64,000 nt of DNA from JBNGOQ01 sp050589645 (GTDB taxonomy: Bacteria; Bacteroidota; Bacteroidia; Flavobacteriales; Flavobacteriaceae), in the NCBI RefSeq assembly GCF_050589645.1, contig NZ_JBNGOQ010000001.1, positions 558,001 to 622,000 of the forward strand, in the 5' to 3' direction. Below the pieces are notes generated by a model, which was not told where the DNA came from, searched no databases, and saw only the letters and a program-made list of their open reading frames with translations. Made by a program: the position numbers and the translations under genes. Shown here piece by piece: positions 49,067-59,200 of this stretch (positions are counted from its first letter, which is position 1; each line of letters opens with the position of its first letter).

Positions 49067-49648
49067 ATGCAAATAGAACCTCTTATAGCCTACTTCAATC
49101 GACTACTTCCCTTGAGTGAGGACGAGATTTCTTTTGTAAAAGAAGTCTTTACCGAACACCGCATAAAACGGAGGCAGTTCATTCTTCAAGAAGGGGATGT
49201 CTGCAAGCACAACACTTTTGTGGTCAAAGGATGTTTTAGGATGTATATGGTGGATGAAAACGCCAAGGAACATAACCTCCAGTTTGCTATAGAGCAATGG
49301 TGGATCGGCGATATAGGCAGTTTTCATAGCGAAGAACCCAGCACCCTCTATATCGAGGCAATCGAAAACTCCGTGATTCTTCAAATTAAGAAAGAGGACC
49401 AACTACGTCTATTTGTACAGTATCCAAAGTTCAACCGCATTTTTAGAGTAATCACCGAAAATGCCCTGGTGAGTTCCCAGCGCAGAATTTTACAAAATAT
49501 CAGCTCGACCGCTGAGGAACGCTATCTTGATTTTATGAAGCGGTATCCGCACTTCTTTAATCGGATTTCCAATGTTCAAATAGCCTCCTACCTCGGAGTA
49601 ACCCCTGAATTTCTTAGCACCATACGTAAACGCTTGGCAAAATCTTAA
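49067..49648 (+). CDS. Crp/Fnr-type transcription regulator
   Basis: This 193-residue protein has a cNMP-binding fold (FILQEGDVCKHNTFVVKGCFRMYMVDENA) and the C-terminal helix-turn-helix NVQIASYLGVTPEFLSTIRKRLAK. The next gene (SnoaL-like) starts 86 bases downstream on the same strand and may be its target. It is one of three such regulators in the window. Confidence 0.88.
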   Translation: MQIEPLIAYFNRLLPLSEDEISFVKEVFTEHRIKRRQFILQEGDVCKHNTFVVKGCFRMYMVDENAKEHNLQFAIEQWWIGDIGSFHSEEPSTLYIEAIENSVILQIKKEDQLRLFVQYPKFNRIFRVITENALVSSQRRILQNISSTAEERYLDFMKRYPHFFNRISNVQIASYLGVTPEFLSTIRKRLAKS

Positions 49649-49734
49649 GGTAGTTTAAGATGCTTTCTTAAGCTATCTTATAGGTACGCCCGCTGAGGAT
49701 TCCCAACCTTTGTATCAAATAAAATTCACGAGAA

Positions 49735-50235
49735 ATGAAACGTAAACTGATACCAGTAATGGTCTTGCTAATTATGGCTTCTTACGGTCAAAAAAACGAT
49801 CGGGAAGTAAATCAAACTATAACCCAAAAAACGGAAATCATGCAAAAAGGGGAAAAGCAAAAAATCGAAGAATTATTAAACCAATACAAGAGGGCATTGA
49901 ACACTTCCGATGCTGCGCTGGCTCAAAGCCTTTACACTAAAAACGGAATATTTATGCCAACAGAGGCTCCCTCCGCGATAGGTTCGGAGAACATTCTTAA
50001 ATCGTATGAGTTCATTTTCTCCCAAATTCAGCTCAATATCGAGTTCTATATAGACGAGATAGTAGTTGAAAACGATTTTGCCTTTGCAGTAACATCTTCC
50101 AAAGGTACAACGCTGATTCACGCAACAGGGGATACCATTCCCGAAGCGAATAGGGAACTATTTGTTTTCGAGAGGGAGGCTGGAGAATGGAAAATTGCTC
50201 GATATATGTTCAATAAGACAGCACCAAAATTATAA
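49735..50235 (+). CDS. SnoaL/NTF2-like exported protein
   Basis: The 166-residue protein has a short hydrophobic N terminus (LIPVMVLLIMASYGQ), a possible signal peptide. It then has an NTF2-like domain with IEELLNQYKRALNTSDAALAQSLYT and a second half ending REAGEWKIARYMFNKT. This is the SgcJ/EcaC-type pattern. The substrate or partner is unknown. It directly follows a Crp/Fnr gene. Confidence 0.82.
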   Translation: MKRKLIPVMVLLIMASYGQKNDREVNQTITQKTEIMQKGEKQKIEELLNQYKRALNTSDAALAQSLYTKNGIFMPTEAPSAIGSENILKSYEFIFSQIQLNIEFYIDEIVVENDFAFAVTSSKGTTLIHATGDTIPEANRELFVFEREAGEWKIARYMFNKTAPKL

Positions 50236-50388
50236 AAACGCACTGTAGCTCGGCACAGGATAATGGCAGCTGGAATTGTTCCCGTAGGTTTAGCGCAATG
50301 AAGTAACTTGGTAGTGGTTTGAAAGTGACGTACTTTTAAGTCGTTCCCGATTTATTCGAGACCGTAAACAGCAAGCCAACATAGGCCA

Positions 50389-51177
50389 ATGAAGCTTCAA
50401 TTATATCAAATAGATGCATTTACCGATACGATGTTCGGCGGAAATCCCGCCTGTGTTGTCCCCTTAAAGGATTGGCTTTCCGATGAGACGCTACTAAACA
50501 TCTCCAGAGAAAATTCGGTTGCCGAAACTGCTTTTTTCATTGACAAAGGCGATAGAATCCATTTGCGATGGTTCACACCGGAAATTGAAATGGATCTGTG
50601 TGGGCACGCGACCCTTGCAACAGCCCATTGCTTAAAGTCGATTTTGGATTATCCAAAGGATGAAATAACGTTTGAAACATTGAGTGGCGACCTTACCGTT
50701 TTTGTGGAAAATGGACGGTATCATTTGGATTTCCCATCAAGAATGCCAACAGCCTCGGACTTGCCCAAAATCATTGAGAAGGCATTGAACATACAGCCAA
50801 GAGAGGTGCATAAATCAAGGGACTACCTATTGGTTTATGATTCGGAAGAAGAAATAAGAAATATCAAAATTGATAGACCAATTTTTGACCAGATCAATCT
50901 TGACCCAGGTGGGGTAATTATCACCGCAGAAGGGGAAAGTTGTGATTTTGTTTCACGATTTTTTACGCCTCAGGCGTCAATTTTGGAAGACCCTGTAACA
51001 GGTTCCGCGCACTGCTCCCTAATTCCGTTTTGGTCAGCAAGACTGCAAAAGGAAGAACTAACGGCAATCCAAATTTCCGATAGGCTTGGAAAATTATATT
51101 GCAAAAACCAAAAGGATCGGGTAATCATCAGTGGACAGGCAAAAACCTATTCAAAGGGGCACCTATGGACGGAATAA
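50389..51177 (+). CDS. PhzF family isomerase-like protein
   Basis: The 262-residue protein has the PhzF twin-domain pattern. FGGNPACVVPL lies at about 17-27, the catalytic Glu segment SVAETAFFI lies near residue 45, and GHATLATAHCL and DPVTGSAHCSLIPFW follow. PhzF catalyses an isomerisation in phenazine synthesis, but most homologues are outside phenazine operons and their substrates are unknown. No phenazine genes are near. Confidence 0.92.
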   Translation: MKLQLYQIDAFTDTMFGGNPACVVPLKDWLSDETLLNISRENSVAETAFFIDKGDRIHLRWFTPEIEMDLCGHATLATAHCLKSILDYPKDEITFETLSGDLTVFVENGRYHLDFPSRMPTASDLPKIIEKALNIQPREVHKSRDYLLVYDSEEEIRNIKIDRPIFDQINLDPGGVIITAEGESCDFVSRFFTPQASILEDPVTGSAHCSLIPFWSARLQKEELTAIQISDRLGKLYCKNQKDRVIISGQAKTYSKGHLWTE

Positions 51178-51236
51178 AATACCCTGATTAAAAAAAACAA
51201 CACATTAAGGGTTTGGGACAGGGCTGGTCATCCCTC

Positions 51237-52415
51237 TTATTTAAACGCGGCATGGCCCGTGATGTCCGCCCCGGTAATCAATAGGTGAATATCGTGGGTG
51301 CCTTCATAGGTAATTACGCTCTCCAGGTTCATCATATGCCGCATAATGCTGTACTCCCCGGTAATGCCCATACCGCCCAGCACCTGACGGGCCTCACGGG
51401 CAATATGGATGGCCATGTCCACATTGTTGCGCTTGGCCATGGAAATCTGGGCCGTAGTGGCCCTACCCTCGTTTTTCAACTGCCCCAATCGAAATGCCAT
51501 GAGCTGCGCCTTGGTAATCTCGGTAATCATTTCGGCCAGTTTCTTCTGTTGCAACTGGGTGGCCGCAATGGGCTTCCCGAACTGGATACGCTCCTTGGCG
51601 TAACGCAGGGCCGTATCATAACAATCCATGGCCGCACCTAGCGCACCCCAGGCAATGCCGTAGCGGGCAGAGTCCAAACATCCTAAAGGCGCACCCAGAC
51701 CGCTTTTGTTGGGCAAGAGGTTTTCCTTGGGCACCTTTACATTGTCAAAGATGAGCTCTCCGGTGGCGGAGGCCCTTAGGGACCATTTGTTATGGGTCTC
51801 TGGCGTGGAAAAACCTTCCATGCCCCGTTCCACGATCAAGCCGTGGATACGGCCTTCCTCATTTTTGGCCCAGACAATGGCAATGTCCGCAAAAGGGGAG
51901 TTGGAGATCCACAGCTTGGCCCCGTTGAGGAGGTAGTGGTCGCCCTTGTCCTTGAAATTGGTGGTCATACCGCTCGGATTGGAACCATGGTCGGGTTCGG
52001 TAAGTCCAAAGCAACCCATAAATTCCCCCGTGGCCAGTTTAGGCAAGTATTTTTTGCGTTGTTCCTCGGTTCCATAGGTAAAAATGGGATACATGACCAG
52101 GGAAGATTGCACCGAAGCGGTGGAGCGCACCCCGCTATCGCCCCGTTCTATTTCCTGCATAATGAGCCCGTAACTGATCTGGTCCAATCCAGCTCCGCCG
52201 TACTCTGGTGGGATATAGGGACCAAAGGCCCCAATTTCTGCCAGACCGCCCAGGATCTGTTTGGGAAATTCCGCCTTTTGGGCAAACTCCTCAATGATGG
52301 GCGAAATGTCCCGTTTCACCCACTGGCGCGCCGCATCGCGGACCAATTTGTGTTCATCGCCGAGCAGATCGTCGAGGTTATAGTAGTCGGGAGCTTCAAA
52401 TAGGTCGGGTCTCAT
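51237..52415 (-). CDS. gcdH: Glutaryl-CoA dehydrogenase-like acyl-CoA dehydrogenase
   Basis: The 392-residue FAD enzyme has PPEYGGAGLDQISYGLIMQEIERGDSG, the catalytic-Glu region MNLESVITYEGTHDIHLL, and C-terminal GADITGHAAF. The MRPDLFEAPDYYNLDDLL start is typical of glutaryl-CoA dehydrogenases, which convert glutaryl-CoA to crotonyl-CoA in lysine and tryptophan breakdown. The ATG at 52415 is preferred to the one six codons upstream. Confidence 0.87.
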   Translation of the reverse strand: MRPDLFEAPDYYNLDDLLGDEHKLVRDAARQWVKRDISPIIEEFAQKAEFPKQILGGLAEIGAFGPYIPPEYGGAGLDQISYGLIMQEIERGDSGVRSTASVQSSLVMYPIFTYGTEEQRKKYLPKLATGEFMGCFGLTEPDHGSNPSGMTTNFKDKGDHYLLNGAKLWISNSPFADIAIVWAKNEEGRIHGLIVERGMEGFSTPETHNKWSLRASATGELIFDNVKVPKENLLPNKSGLGAPLGCLDSARYGIAWGALGAAMDCYDTALRYAKERIQFGKPIAATQLQQKKLAEMITEITKAQLMAFRLGQLKNEGRATTAQISMAKRNNVDMAIHIAREARQVLGGMGITGEYSIMRHMMNLESVITYEGTHDIHLLITGADITGHAAFK

Positions 52416-52471
52416 ACAAAGAATTTTGATCAAAGGTAGCTAAAGAAATATAACATTACAAAGTCAAAATG

Positions 52472-53185
52472 TTACATTTTTAGATAAAAATCCCGTGTAA
52501 GACTACGGTAGTCGGAGGTATAATCGTGCCGTTTTTTTTCTATGGTCAGCTCTTCCCGGACCGGTGCGGTCTTTTCAAACCTGAACGCAATCAAGCTTCT
52601 TTTGATTTCCGAGGAAGGATTGCCTTTTATCCGGGTGATTTTTTTAGGAAAAAGCCCAACAGTTGCGGCCAGTTGTACAAACTTGTCCTCCTCCTTGAAA
52701 GGGAGGATAACGGCAAAAACACCTTGGGGGGAAAGTAAAGTTGACGCCCCCTCCAAGAGTTCTTCAAAAGGTAGGGATTCATTTTTTCTGGCCTGGTCCC
52801 TGGAGCCGTCCCCACTGGATACACCCTCGGTGTAAAAGGGCGGATTGGTAACGATCAAATCATAGCGCTCGTCCATTTCCGCAACAAACTCCTCCATCCC
52901 GGCATGGTAGCAAAAAAGACGATCGCCCCAGGGCGAAGCTTCAAAATTTTCGACACATTGTTCATAGGCGTCGCCATCTATTTCTACGGCATCAAGCACT
53001 TCTGCCTTGCTTCTTTGGGCCAACATTAGGGAGATCAGACCCGTTCCCGCTCCAATATCCAGAATGGAATTGGGATCGTTTTCCAAAGGTGCCCATGCGC
53101 CCAACAATACCCCGTCCGTACCTACCTTCATGGCACAGCGGTCCTGATTTATAGTAAATTGTTTGAATGTAAAGGGTTTTTCCAA
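52472..53185 (-). CDS. trmN6: tRNA1(Val) (adenine37-N6)-methyltransferase
   Basis: The 237-residue SAM-dependent methyltransferase has the SAM-binding region SILDIGAGTGLISLMLAQRS near residue 42 and the N6-adenine motif TNPPFYTEG near residue 113. MEKPFTFKQFTINQDRCAMKVGTDGVLLG is the signature N terminus of the YfiC/TrmN6 group. The enzyme methylates A37 of tRNA-Val. It lies between the gcdH-like and rimM genes on the same strand, with a palindromic repeat between it and rimM. Confidence 0.9.
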   Translation of the reverse strand: MEKPFTFKQFTINQDRCAMKVGTDGVLLGAWAPLENDPNSILDIGAGTGLISLMLAQRSKAEVLDAVEIDGDAYEQCVENFEASPWGDRLFCYHAGMEEFVAEMDERYDLIVTNPPFYTEGVSSGDGSRDQARKNESLPFEELLEGASTLLSPQGVFAVILPFKEEDKFVQLAATVGLFPKKITRIKGNPSSEIKRSLIAFRFEKTAPVREELTIEKKRHDYTSDYRSLTRDFYLKM

Positions 53186-53202
53186 AATTTTGATTTTATT
53201 AG

Positions 53203-53252
53203 CTCCCCTCCTTGGATAAGAAGAGGTGTCCCGGCTTGGCCGGAAAGGGGAG
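53203..53252. repeat. Three-arm palindromic (Y-shaped) intergenic repeat
   Basis: Outer arms CTCCCC (53203-53208) and GGGGAG (53247-53252) enclose two hairpins: CCTC/GAGG (53207-53226) and CCGGC-TTG-GCCGG (53231-53243). It lies between rimM and trmN6. Only one copy is in this window. This kind of stem pattern is seen in short dispersed repeats of Bacteroidetes. Confidence 0.65.
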
Positions 53253-53272
53253 GTTTGATTTCCCTCTTGGTT

Positions 53273-53806
53273 TTACGGGTTGCCCAGATAAAGGTCTACC
53301 AGGCCCTCTGGTGTAGTAACATGGATGGTCTTGTTGCTCCGATCTACTTTGGTGATGATTTCATCGTTTATGGGGATCAACAGTTGTTTGCCTTGCTTGT
53401 CCACCTCAAACAGGGCCTGATTGGTAGTATCGTTTACCCCTGCTATGATACCAATATCACCATGAATGCTATCCATCAGCACAAAACCAATAACCTCGTG
53501 AAAATAAAATTTGTTCCCTTCCAATTTAGGCAGGAATTCCAGGGGTAGGTAAAGTTCTGAACCCATCACCTTGTCCGCATCGGACTCGTTGGTCACCTCT
53601 TCAAAACGAATGCGGAGCAGGCTCGATTTGTGCAGCACACATGTTTCAATAAAAAAAGGAACCAGATTGTTTCCCAAAGAAACAAATACTGATTCCATAT
53701 TTTCGTAAATATCGGGCTCGTCAGTGTCGAGTTTTACGAGCACCTCACCCTTATAACTGTATTTTGAAACGATTTTGCCGAGGTAGAAACAATCCGACTT
53801 CTGCAT
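53273..53806 (-). CDS. rimM: Ribosome maturation factor RimM
   Basis: The 177-residue protein, read from ATG at 53806, has the N-terminal beta-barrel (YLGKIVSKYSYKGEVLVKLDTD) and the PRC-barrel (KFYFHEVIGFVLMDSIHGDIG, about 95-170). It helps assemble the 30S head near S19. It follows rpsP with a short gap, matching the usual rpsP-rimM pair. Confidence 0.93.
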   Translation of the reverse strand: MQKSDCFYLGKIVSKYSYKGEVLVKLDTDEPDIYENMESVFVSLGNNLVPFFIETCVLHKSSLLRIRFEEVTNESDADKVMGSELYLPLEFLPKLEGNKFYFHEVIGFVLMDSIHGDIGIIAGVNDTTNQALFEVDKQGKQLLIPINDEIITKVDRSNKTIHVTTPEGLVDLYLGNP

Positions 53807-53821
53807 CGTTCCCAAAAAAAC

Positions 53822-54529
53822 CTATTCTTCTTCTGTGGTCGCTTCGGCTTCCTTGGCGTCAGCGGCAGCTTCTTCAACCGCAGGTGCCTCTTCTTTAGCT
53901 TCAGCCTCCGCTTTGGGAGTTTCTTCCACTGCAGCTTCTTCAGCAGCGGGAGCTTCTTCTTTGGCTTCAACCTCTGCTTCGGGAGCGGCTTCCTCAGTTG
54001 CCGGAGCTTCTTCGGCTACCGCAGTTTCCTCTGCAGCGGCTTCAACCTCTTCCGTGGCCTCTTCAGCCTCGGGAGCTTCCGCTTCCACTGCTGCTAGCGC
54101 ACGTTTTTCGTTCACTTCTTTTTCCGCTTCAAGTGCCTTGGCCCTGGCTTCCGCTTTCACTTTGTCCAAACCACTTATTTTATCGGCAACGGATTTTTCC
54201 TTTTCGGCCAACCAAGCGTTGAATTTCTCTTCTGCCTGCTCCTCGGTCAATGCCCCCTTGCGCACACCGCCCAATAGGTGATGTTTTAACAATGCTCCTT
54301 TATAGGAAAGGATGGCCCTGGCCGTATCTGTAGGTTGTGCCCCGTTCTGAAGCCATGTTACGGAGTTGTCCACCTTAAGCTCTACGGTGGCAGGATTGGT
54401 ATTGGGGTTGTAGATGCCCAATTTTTCAAGGAATTTACCGTCTCGCTTTGAACGCGAATCCGCAGCAACGATCCAATAAAATGGTTTTCCTTTTTTTCCG
54501 TGTCTTTGTAATCTAATCTTAACTGGCAT
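53822..54529 (-). CDS. rpsP: 30S ribosomal protein S16 with very long acidic C-terminal extension
   Basis: The first 85 residues are S16 (MPVKIRLQRHGKKGKPFYWIVAADSRSKRDG, then LEKLGIYNPNT). The ordinary protein has about 80-90 residues; this one has 235. From about residue 105 on it is a charged helix and then a low-complexity Glu/Ala tail. Near-repeats AEVEAKEEAPAAEEAA and AEAEAKEEAPAVEEAA are evident. The tail is probably disordered and highly acidic. It pairs with rimM downstream. Confidence 0.93.
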   Translation of the reverse strand: MPVKIRLQRHGKKGKPFYWIVAADSRSKRDGKFLEKLGIYNPNTNPATVELKVDNSVTWLQNGAQPTDTARAILSYKGALLKHHLLGGVRKGALTEEQAEEKFNAWLAEKEKSVADKISGLDKVKAEARAKALEAEKEVNEKRALAAVEAEAPEAEEATEEVEAAAEETAVAEEAPATEEAAPEAEVEAKEEAPAAEEAAVEETPKAEAEAKEEAPAVEEAAADAKEAEATTEEE

Positions 54530-54649
54530 ATCACATTAATTTGTAGGGTGCCCGACCCTGATTATTAATTCTTTTTGTTTTTTATCCCTCAAAAGGGGTG
54601 CAAATATACTGCATTTCCTCAATTCGGCAATAGCTTTTCCAAAATTCCT

Positions 54650-56065
54650 TTATTCCCGTTCCACCAGTTGATCTTTTCCCCTCACCAGCTCGGATTGGTG
54701 CTTCAGTACAAGTGCATTGATTTGCGCTAAAACCTCCGGATGATCTTGGGCTACATTAAATTGTTCCGACGGGTCATGGCCCAGGTGATAGAGCAGCGGA
54801 GGGTCGTGTTCTTCCCGCTCCCCGAATTGCCCATAGGCCCCATGGGTAATAAAATGTGCTTTGTAAGCCCCCCATCGAGCGGCGTACAGATCCGTTCCTC
54901 TGTAATAAAGGACACTTTTACGAGGGCTTGGCCTGTGATAGCGCAAGGTTTCGCTCAAATCTACCCCATCCATTATACGATCCTCCGGAAGGGCCGCGCC
55001 GGCCAGGGTACTAAAGGTGGTAAAAAGGTCCATGGTGGACCCCAATGCGCTGATCTGTCCGGGTTTGATCCATCCGGGTCCCCAAAAAATTCCAGGCTCG
55101 CGCATACCGCCCTCCCAGGTGGTGCCCTTACCCGCCCTTAGGGGTCCGGCACTACCCCCATTGGTCTTAAAGGGTAACCAGGGCCCGTTGTCGGAGGTAA
55201 AGACCACAATGGTGTTTTCAGCAAGGCCCTCCGCTTCAAGCGTGGCCAGGATCTGCCCTACCCCATAATCTATTTCCTCCACGACATCGCCATAAAGCCC
55301 GCGGTCACTTTTGCCCAAAAATTCTTTGGAAGCAAACAAGGGAATATGGGGCAGGTTATGGGCCAAATACACCAGAAAAGGTTGGTCTTTGTGTTTTTTG
55401 ATAAAGGAAACCGCCTCTTCTGCATACCGTTTGGTTATGGTGTGCTGGTTGGCGGGTCGTTCTACAACTTCCGTGTTCCGTAGCAGCGGGACATTGAAAT
55501 CCGTCGTTTTGATCAAATCATCTGATTGTTTCCAGTACTCCCAATAGGGGATGTTGGAAAGCTTGTCCATATCATTGGAATATGGGATCCCAAAATAATA
55601 GTCAAAGCCATTATTGGTGGGAAGGTACTGCTCTTTATGACCCAAATGCCATTTTCCGATACAGGCTGTGCGATATCCCACTTGTTTTAGTTGTTCGGCC
55701 AGGGTTATTTCATGGGCCGGCAAGCCGTTTTTGGAATCGGGAAAGAGTACTCGGGTGGTATTGCTTGCCATACCACTGCGCACCGGAAGTCTTCCTGTTA
55801 ACAGGGCTGCCCGGCTAGGCGTACAAACGCTGGCAGCGGCATAAAAGTTGGTCCATTTTTGTCCTTCACTGGCCATGCGGTCCAAATGGGGCGTGCGTAT
55901 GCTGGGATGCCCGTAGCTTCCCAAATCACCGTATCCGAGGTCATCGGCAAAAATGATGATGAAATTGGGCTGTTCCCGGGCAGCGGTCTGCGACCACAGG
56001 GAAGTACCGGAGAGCAAGACAGGCCATAAAAGCAGTTGGATTTTTACAAAGATCAAGTTTTTCAT
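54650..56065 (-). CDS. Exported sulfatase (formylglycine type)
   Basis: The 471-residue protein has a signal peptide (about 1-24, LLLWPVLLSGTSLWSQ). The sulfatase core is IIIFADDLGYGDLGSYG with metal-binding aspartates. The active-site motif AAASVCTPSRAALLTGRL has the Cys that is converted to formylglycine. Further metal residues lie in VFTSDNGPW. The ATG at 56065 is chosen. The substrate is likely a sulfated polysaccharide or ester; sequence does not decide. Confidence 0.93.
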   Translation of the reverse strand: MKNLIFVKIQLLLWPVLLSGTSLWSQTAAREQPNFIIIFADDLGYGDLGSYGHPSIRTPHLDRMASEGQKWTNFYAAASVCTPSRAALLTGRLPVRSGMASNTTRVLFPDSKNGLPAHEITLAEQLKQVGYRTACIGKWHLGHKEQYLPTNNGFDYYFGIPYSNDMDKLSNIPYWEYWKQSDDLIKTTDFNVPLLRNTEVVERPANQHTITKRYAEEAVSFIKKHKDQPFLVYLAHNLPHIPLFASKEFLGKSDRGLYGDVVEEIDYGVGQILATLEAEGLAENTIVVFTSDNGPWLPFKTNGGSAGPLRAGKGTTWEGGMREPGIFWGPGWIKPGQISALGSTMDLFTTFSTLAGAALPEDRIMDGVDLSETLRYHRPSPRKSVLYYRGTDLYAARWGAYKAHFITHGAYGQFGEREEHDPPLLYHLGHDPSEQFNVAQDHPEVLAQINALVLKHQSELVRGKDQLVERE

Positions 56066-56211
56066 ATGCGACAATTTAACGGCTATGTAAAGTAGGCATA
56101 TAAGTTTGGTTGAGAAAATAAATATGGTTCATAACTCCTGATAAGTCCCTTTTACCAAGAGCCTACAATTCTATATTTTTATACATTCATTTTTCCAAAC
56201 AAGAATATCCT

Positions 56212-59200
56212 ATGTACCTGATTTTTGATACCGAAACCACCGGCCTGCCCAAGCGTTGGGACGCCCCCATTACGGATTTGGACAATTGGCCACGTTGTAT
56301 CCAGATTGCCTGGCAATTGCACGACGCCATGGGCAATGTGGTGGAACATCAGGATTTTTTGGTACAGCCCCAGGGGTTCAACATACCGTTTGATGCCGAG
56401 CAGATTCATGGTATTTCCACGGCCTTGGCCGAGGAAGAGGGAGTCCCCATGCCAGAGGTCTTGGAAAAGTTCAACGAGGCACTGTCCCAAGCTAAATTCA
56501 TTGTGGGCCAGAATGTAGGCTTTGATGTAAATATTATGGGGGCTGAATTCCTAAGGGCCCAGATAGACAATCCTTTGCAGGAACTCCCTGTGCTGGATAC
56601 TTGTACGGAAGATACGGCCCTGCTTTGCCAAATTCCCGGGGGACGGGGCGGCAAATTTAAATTGCCCACCCTGACCGAACTACACGAATACCTTTTTAAG
56701 GAACCTTTTGCCGAGGCGCACAATGCCACCGCCGATGTGGAGGCCACTACCCGATGTTTTCTGGAACTGCTGCGCAGAAAGCACTATACCTTGGAGCAGT
56801 TGGATGCCCCTATCGATTATTTTCAGAATTTTTCCGAAGCCAATCCCCAGGAAATCCAACTCATCGGCCTAAAACATATTAACCTAAAGGAAGCTTCAAA
56901 AAAAATAGCGGAACGGCTTTGGGAAAAGGATACCGGGGAAATCTCCCATGAGGAGATGGAGGAGAACATCGCCTCGCTGGCCGAGGCCCCCTTTGCACAT
57001 TTACACAACCACTCCCAGTTTTCGGTCTTACAATCCACCATCAACATCAAGGATCTTGTACGGTCGGCCGCAGAGGATCGGATGCCCGCTGTGGCCATAA
57101 CAGATCATGCCAATATGATGGGCGCCTTTCATTTTGTAAAGGAGATCAAGGCACATAATACCGCGGTTGCCGAAAAAAACGCACAGGCGAGTGAAAATGG
57201 GGAAGTGGCTGAGGCCCAAGAAATAAAGCCGATTATCGGCTGTGAGTTCTTTGTCTGCGACGACCATACCAACAAGAACGTAAAGGACTATGGCTATCAG
57301 ATCGTGCTCCTGGCCAAGAACAAAAGGGGCTACCACAATTTGGCCAAGATGTCTTCCATTGCCTATACCGATGGCTTTTACTACGTGCCGCGTATTGATC
57401 GCGAGGTAATTCAACAATACAAGGAGGACATTATGGTACTCACGGGCAATCTCTACGGAGAGGTGCCCGGGAAGGTCTTGAATGTGGGCGAAAAACAGGC
57501 CGAAGAAGCGCTCCTGTGGTGGAAGGAAACCTTTGGGGACGATCTGTATATGGAGATTATGCGGCATGGGCAGGAAGACGAGGACCGGGTGAACAAGGTC
57601 CTGGTAGAATTTGCCAAAAAGCACGGGATAAAATTGATCGCTACCAACAATACGTATTACTGTGTCAAGGAAGATGCCGATGCCCATGACATTTTACTTT
57701 GCGTCAAGGACGGGGAAAAACAGGCAACGCCAATCGGTCGGGGCAGGGGCTATCGCTACGGACTCCCCAATCAGGAATATTACTTCAAGTCGGCCGCAGC
57801 GATGAAGGAACTCTTCAAGGACCTTCCGGAATCCATACTGAATATCCAGGATCTTTTGGATAAAATAGAAACCTACGATTTGGCCAGGGAAGTACTGTTG
57901 CCCAATTTTGAAATTCCCGAGAGCTTTATGGTTGTCGAGGACCAAACGGATGGGGGCAAACGCGGAGAGAATGCCTATTTGAGACATATTAGTTATGAAG
58001 GCGCCAAAAAACGCTATGCGTCCATCACTCCTGAAATCGAGGAACGAATCGACTTTGAGTTAAAGACCATAGAAAATTCGGGCTATCCGGGTTATTTTCT
58101 GATTGTGGAGGATTTTATCCGGGAGGCCAGGAACATGGGGGTTTCGGTAGGACCGGGCCGGGGTTCCGCTGCAGGATCGGTAGTGGCCTATTGTTTGGGC
58201 ATTACCAACATAGATCCACTGAAGTACGATTTGCTTTTTGAGCGTTTCCTGAATCCAGACCGGGTTTCCATGCCCGATATCGATATTGATTTTGATGATG
58301 AGGGCCGCGGTAAGGTCATGGATTACGTCATCAATAAATACGGGGCCAATCAGGTGGCACAGATCATCACCTATGGGACCATGGCGGCCAAGTCGTCCAT
58401 TCGGGACACGGCCAGGGTATTGGATCTTCCCTTGGGCGATGCCGACCGTATTGCCAAGTTGATCCCCACCATGTCCAAATTGGGAAAGATCTTTGGGGTG
58501 CCGGAGGCGGAGTTAAAAAAGAAGTTTCGCTCAGATGATCTGGAGAAGGTGAACAACTTATTGAACATTTCCGAAGGGGACGATTTGGAGGCGCAGACGG
58601 TGAATATGGCACGTGTGCTGGAAGGGTCCCTGAGAAATACAGGCATTCATGCCTGTGGGGTCATCATTACGCCGGATGATATTACCAACTTTGTACCGGT
58701 GGCCACGGCCAAGGATTCTGACCTGTACGTCACCCAATTTGACAACTCCGTGGTGGAAAGTGCGGGCTTATTGAAAATGGATTTTTTGGGACTAAAAACC
58801 CTGACCCTGATCAAGGATACGGTAAAAATCGTTAAGGCCAAACACCATGTTGAATTGGTGCCCGATGATTTTCCGCTGGACGACGAAAAGACCTATGAGC
58901 TCTTTCAACGTGGCGATACCGTGGGTATCTTTCAGTATGAATCCGTTGGGATGCAAAAACATCTAAAGGACCTTAGGCCCACGGTATTTGATGACCTTAT
59001 TGCCATGAACGCCCTGTACCGTCCGGGTCCCATGGAGTACATCCCTACCTTCATTTCAAGAAAGAACGGGATGGCAGAAATTACCTATGATCTTCCCGAA
59101 ATGGAGGAGTACCTCAAGGAGACCTACGGCATTACCGTGTACCAGGAGCAGGTGATGTTGTTGTCGCAGAAGCTGGCCGGTTTTACCAAGGGCGAGGCAG

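Noticed and set aside
53835..54281. 148-codon Ala/Ser-rich frame antisense to the S16 tail
   Set aside because: It is the reverse of the Glu/Ala-coding repeat and has no independent support.
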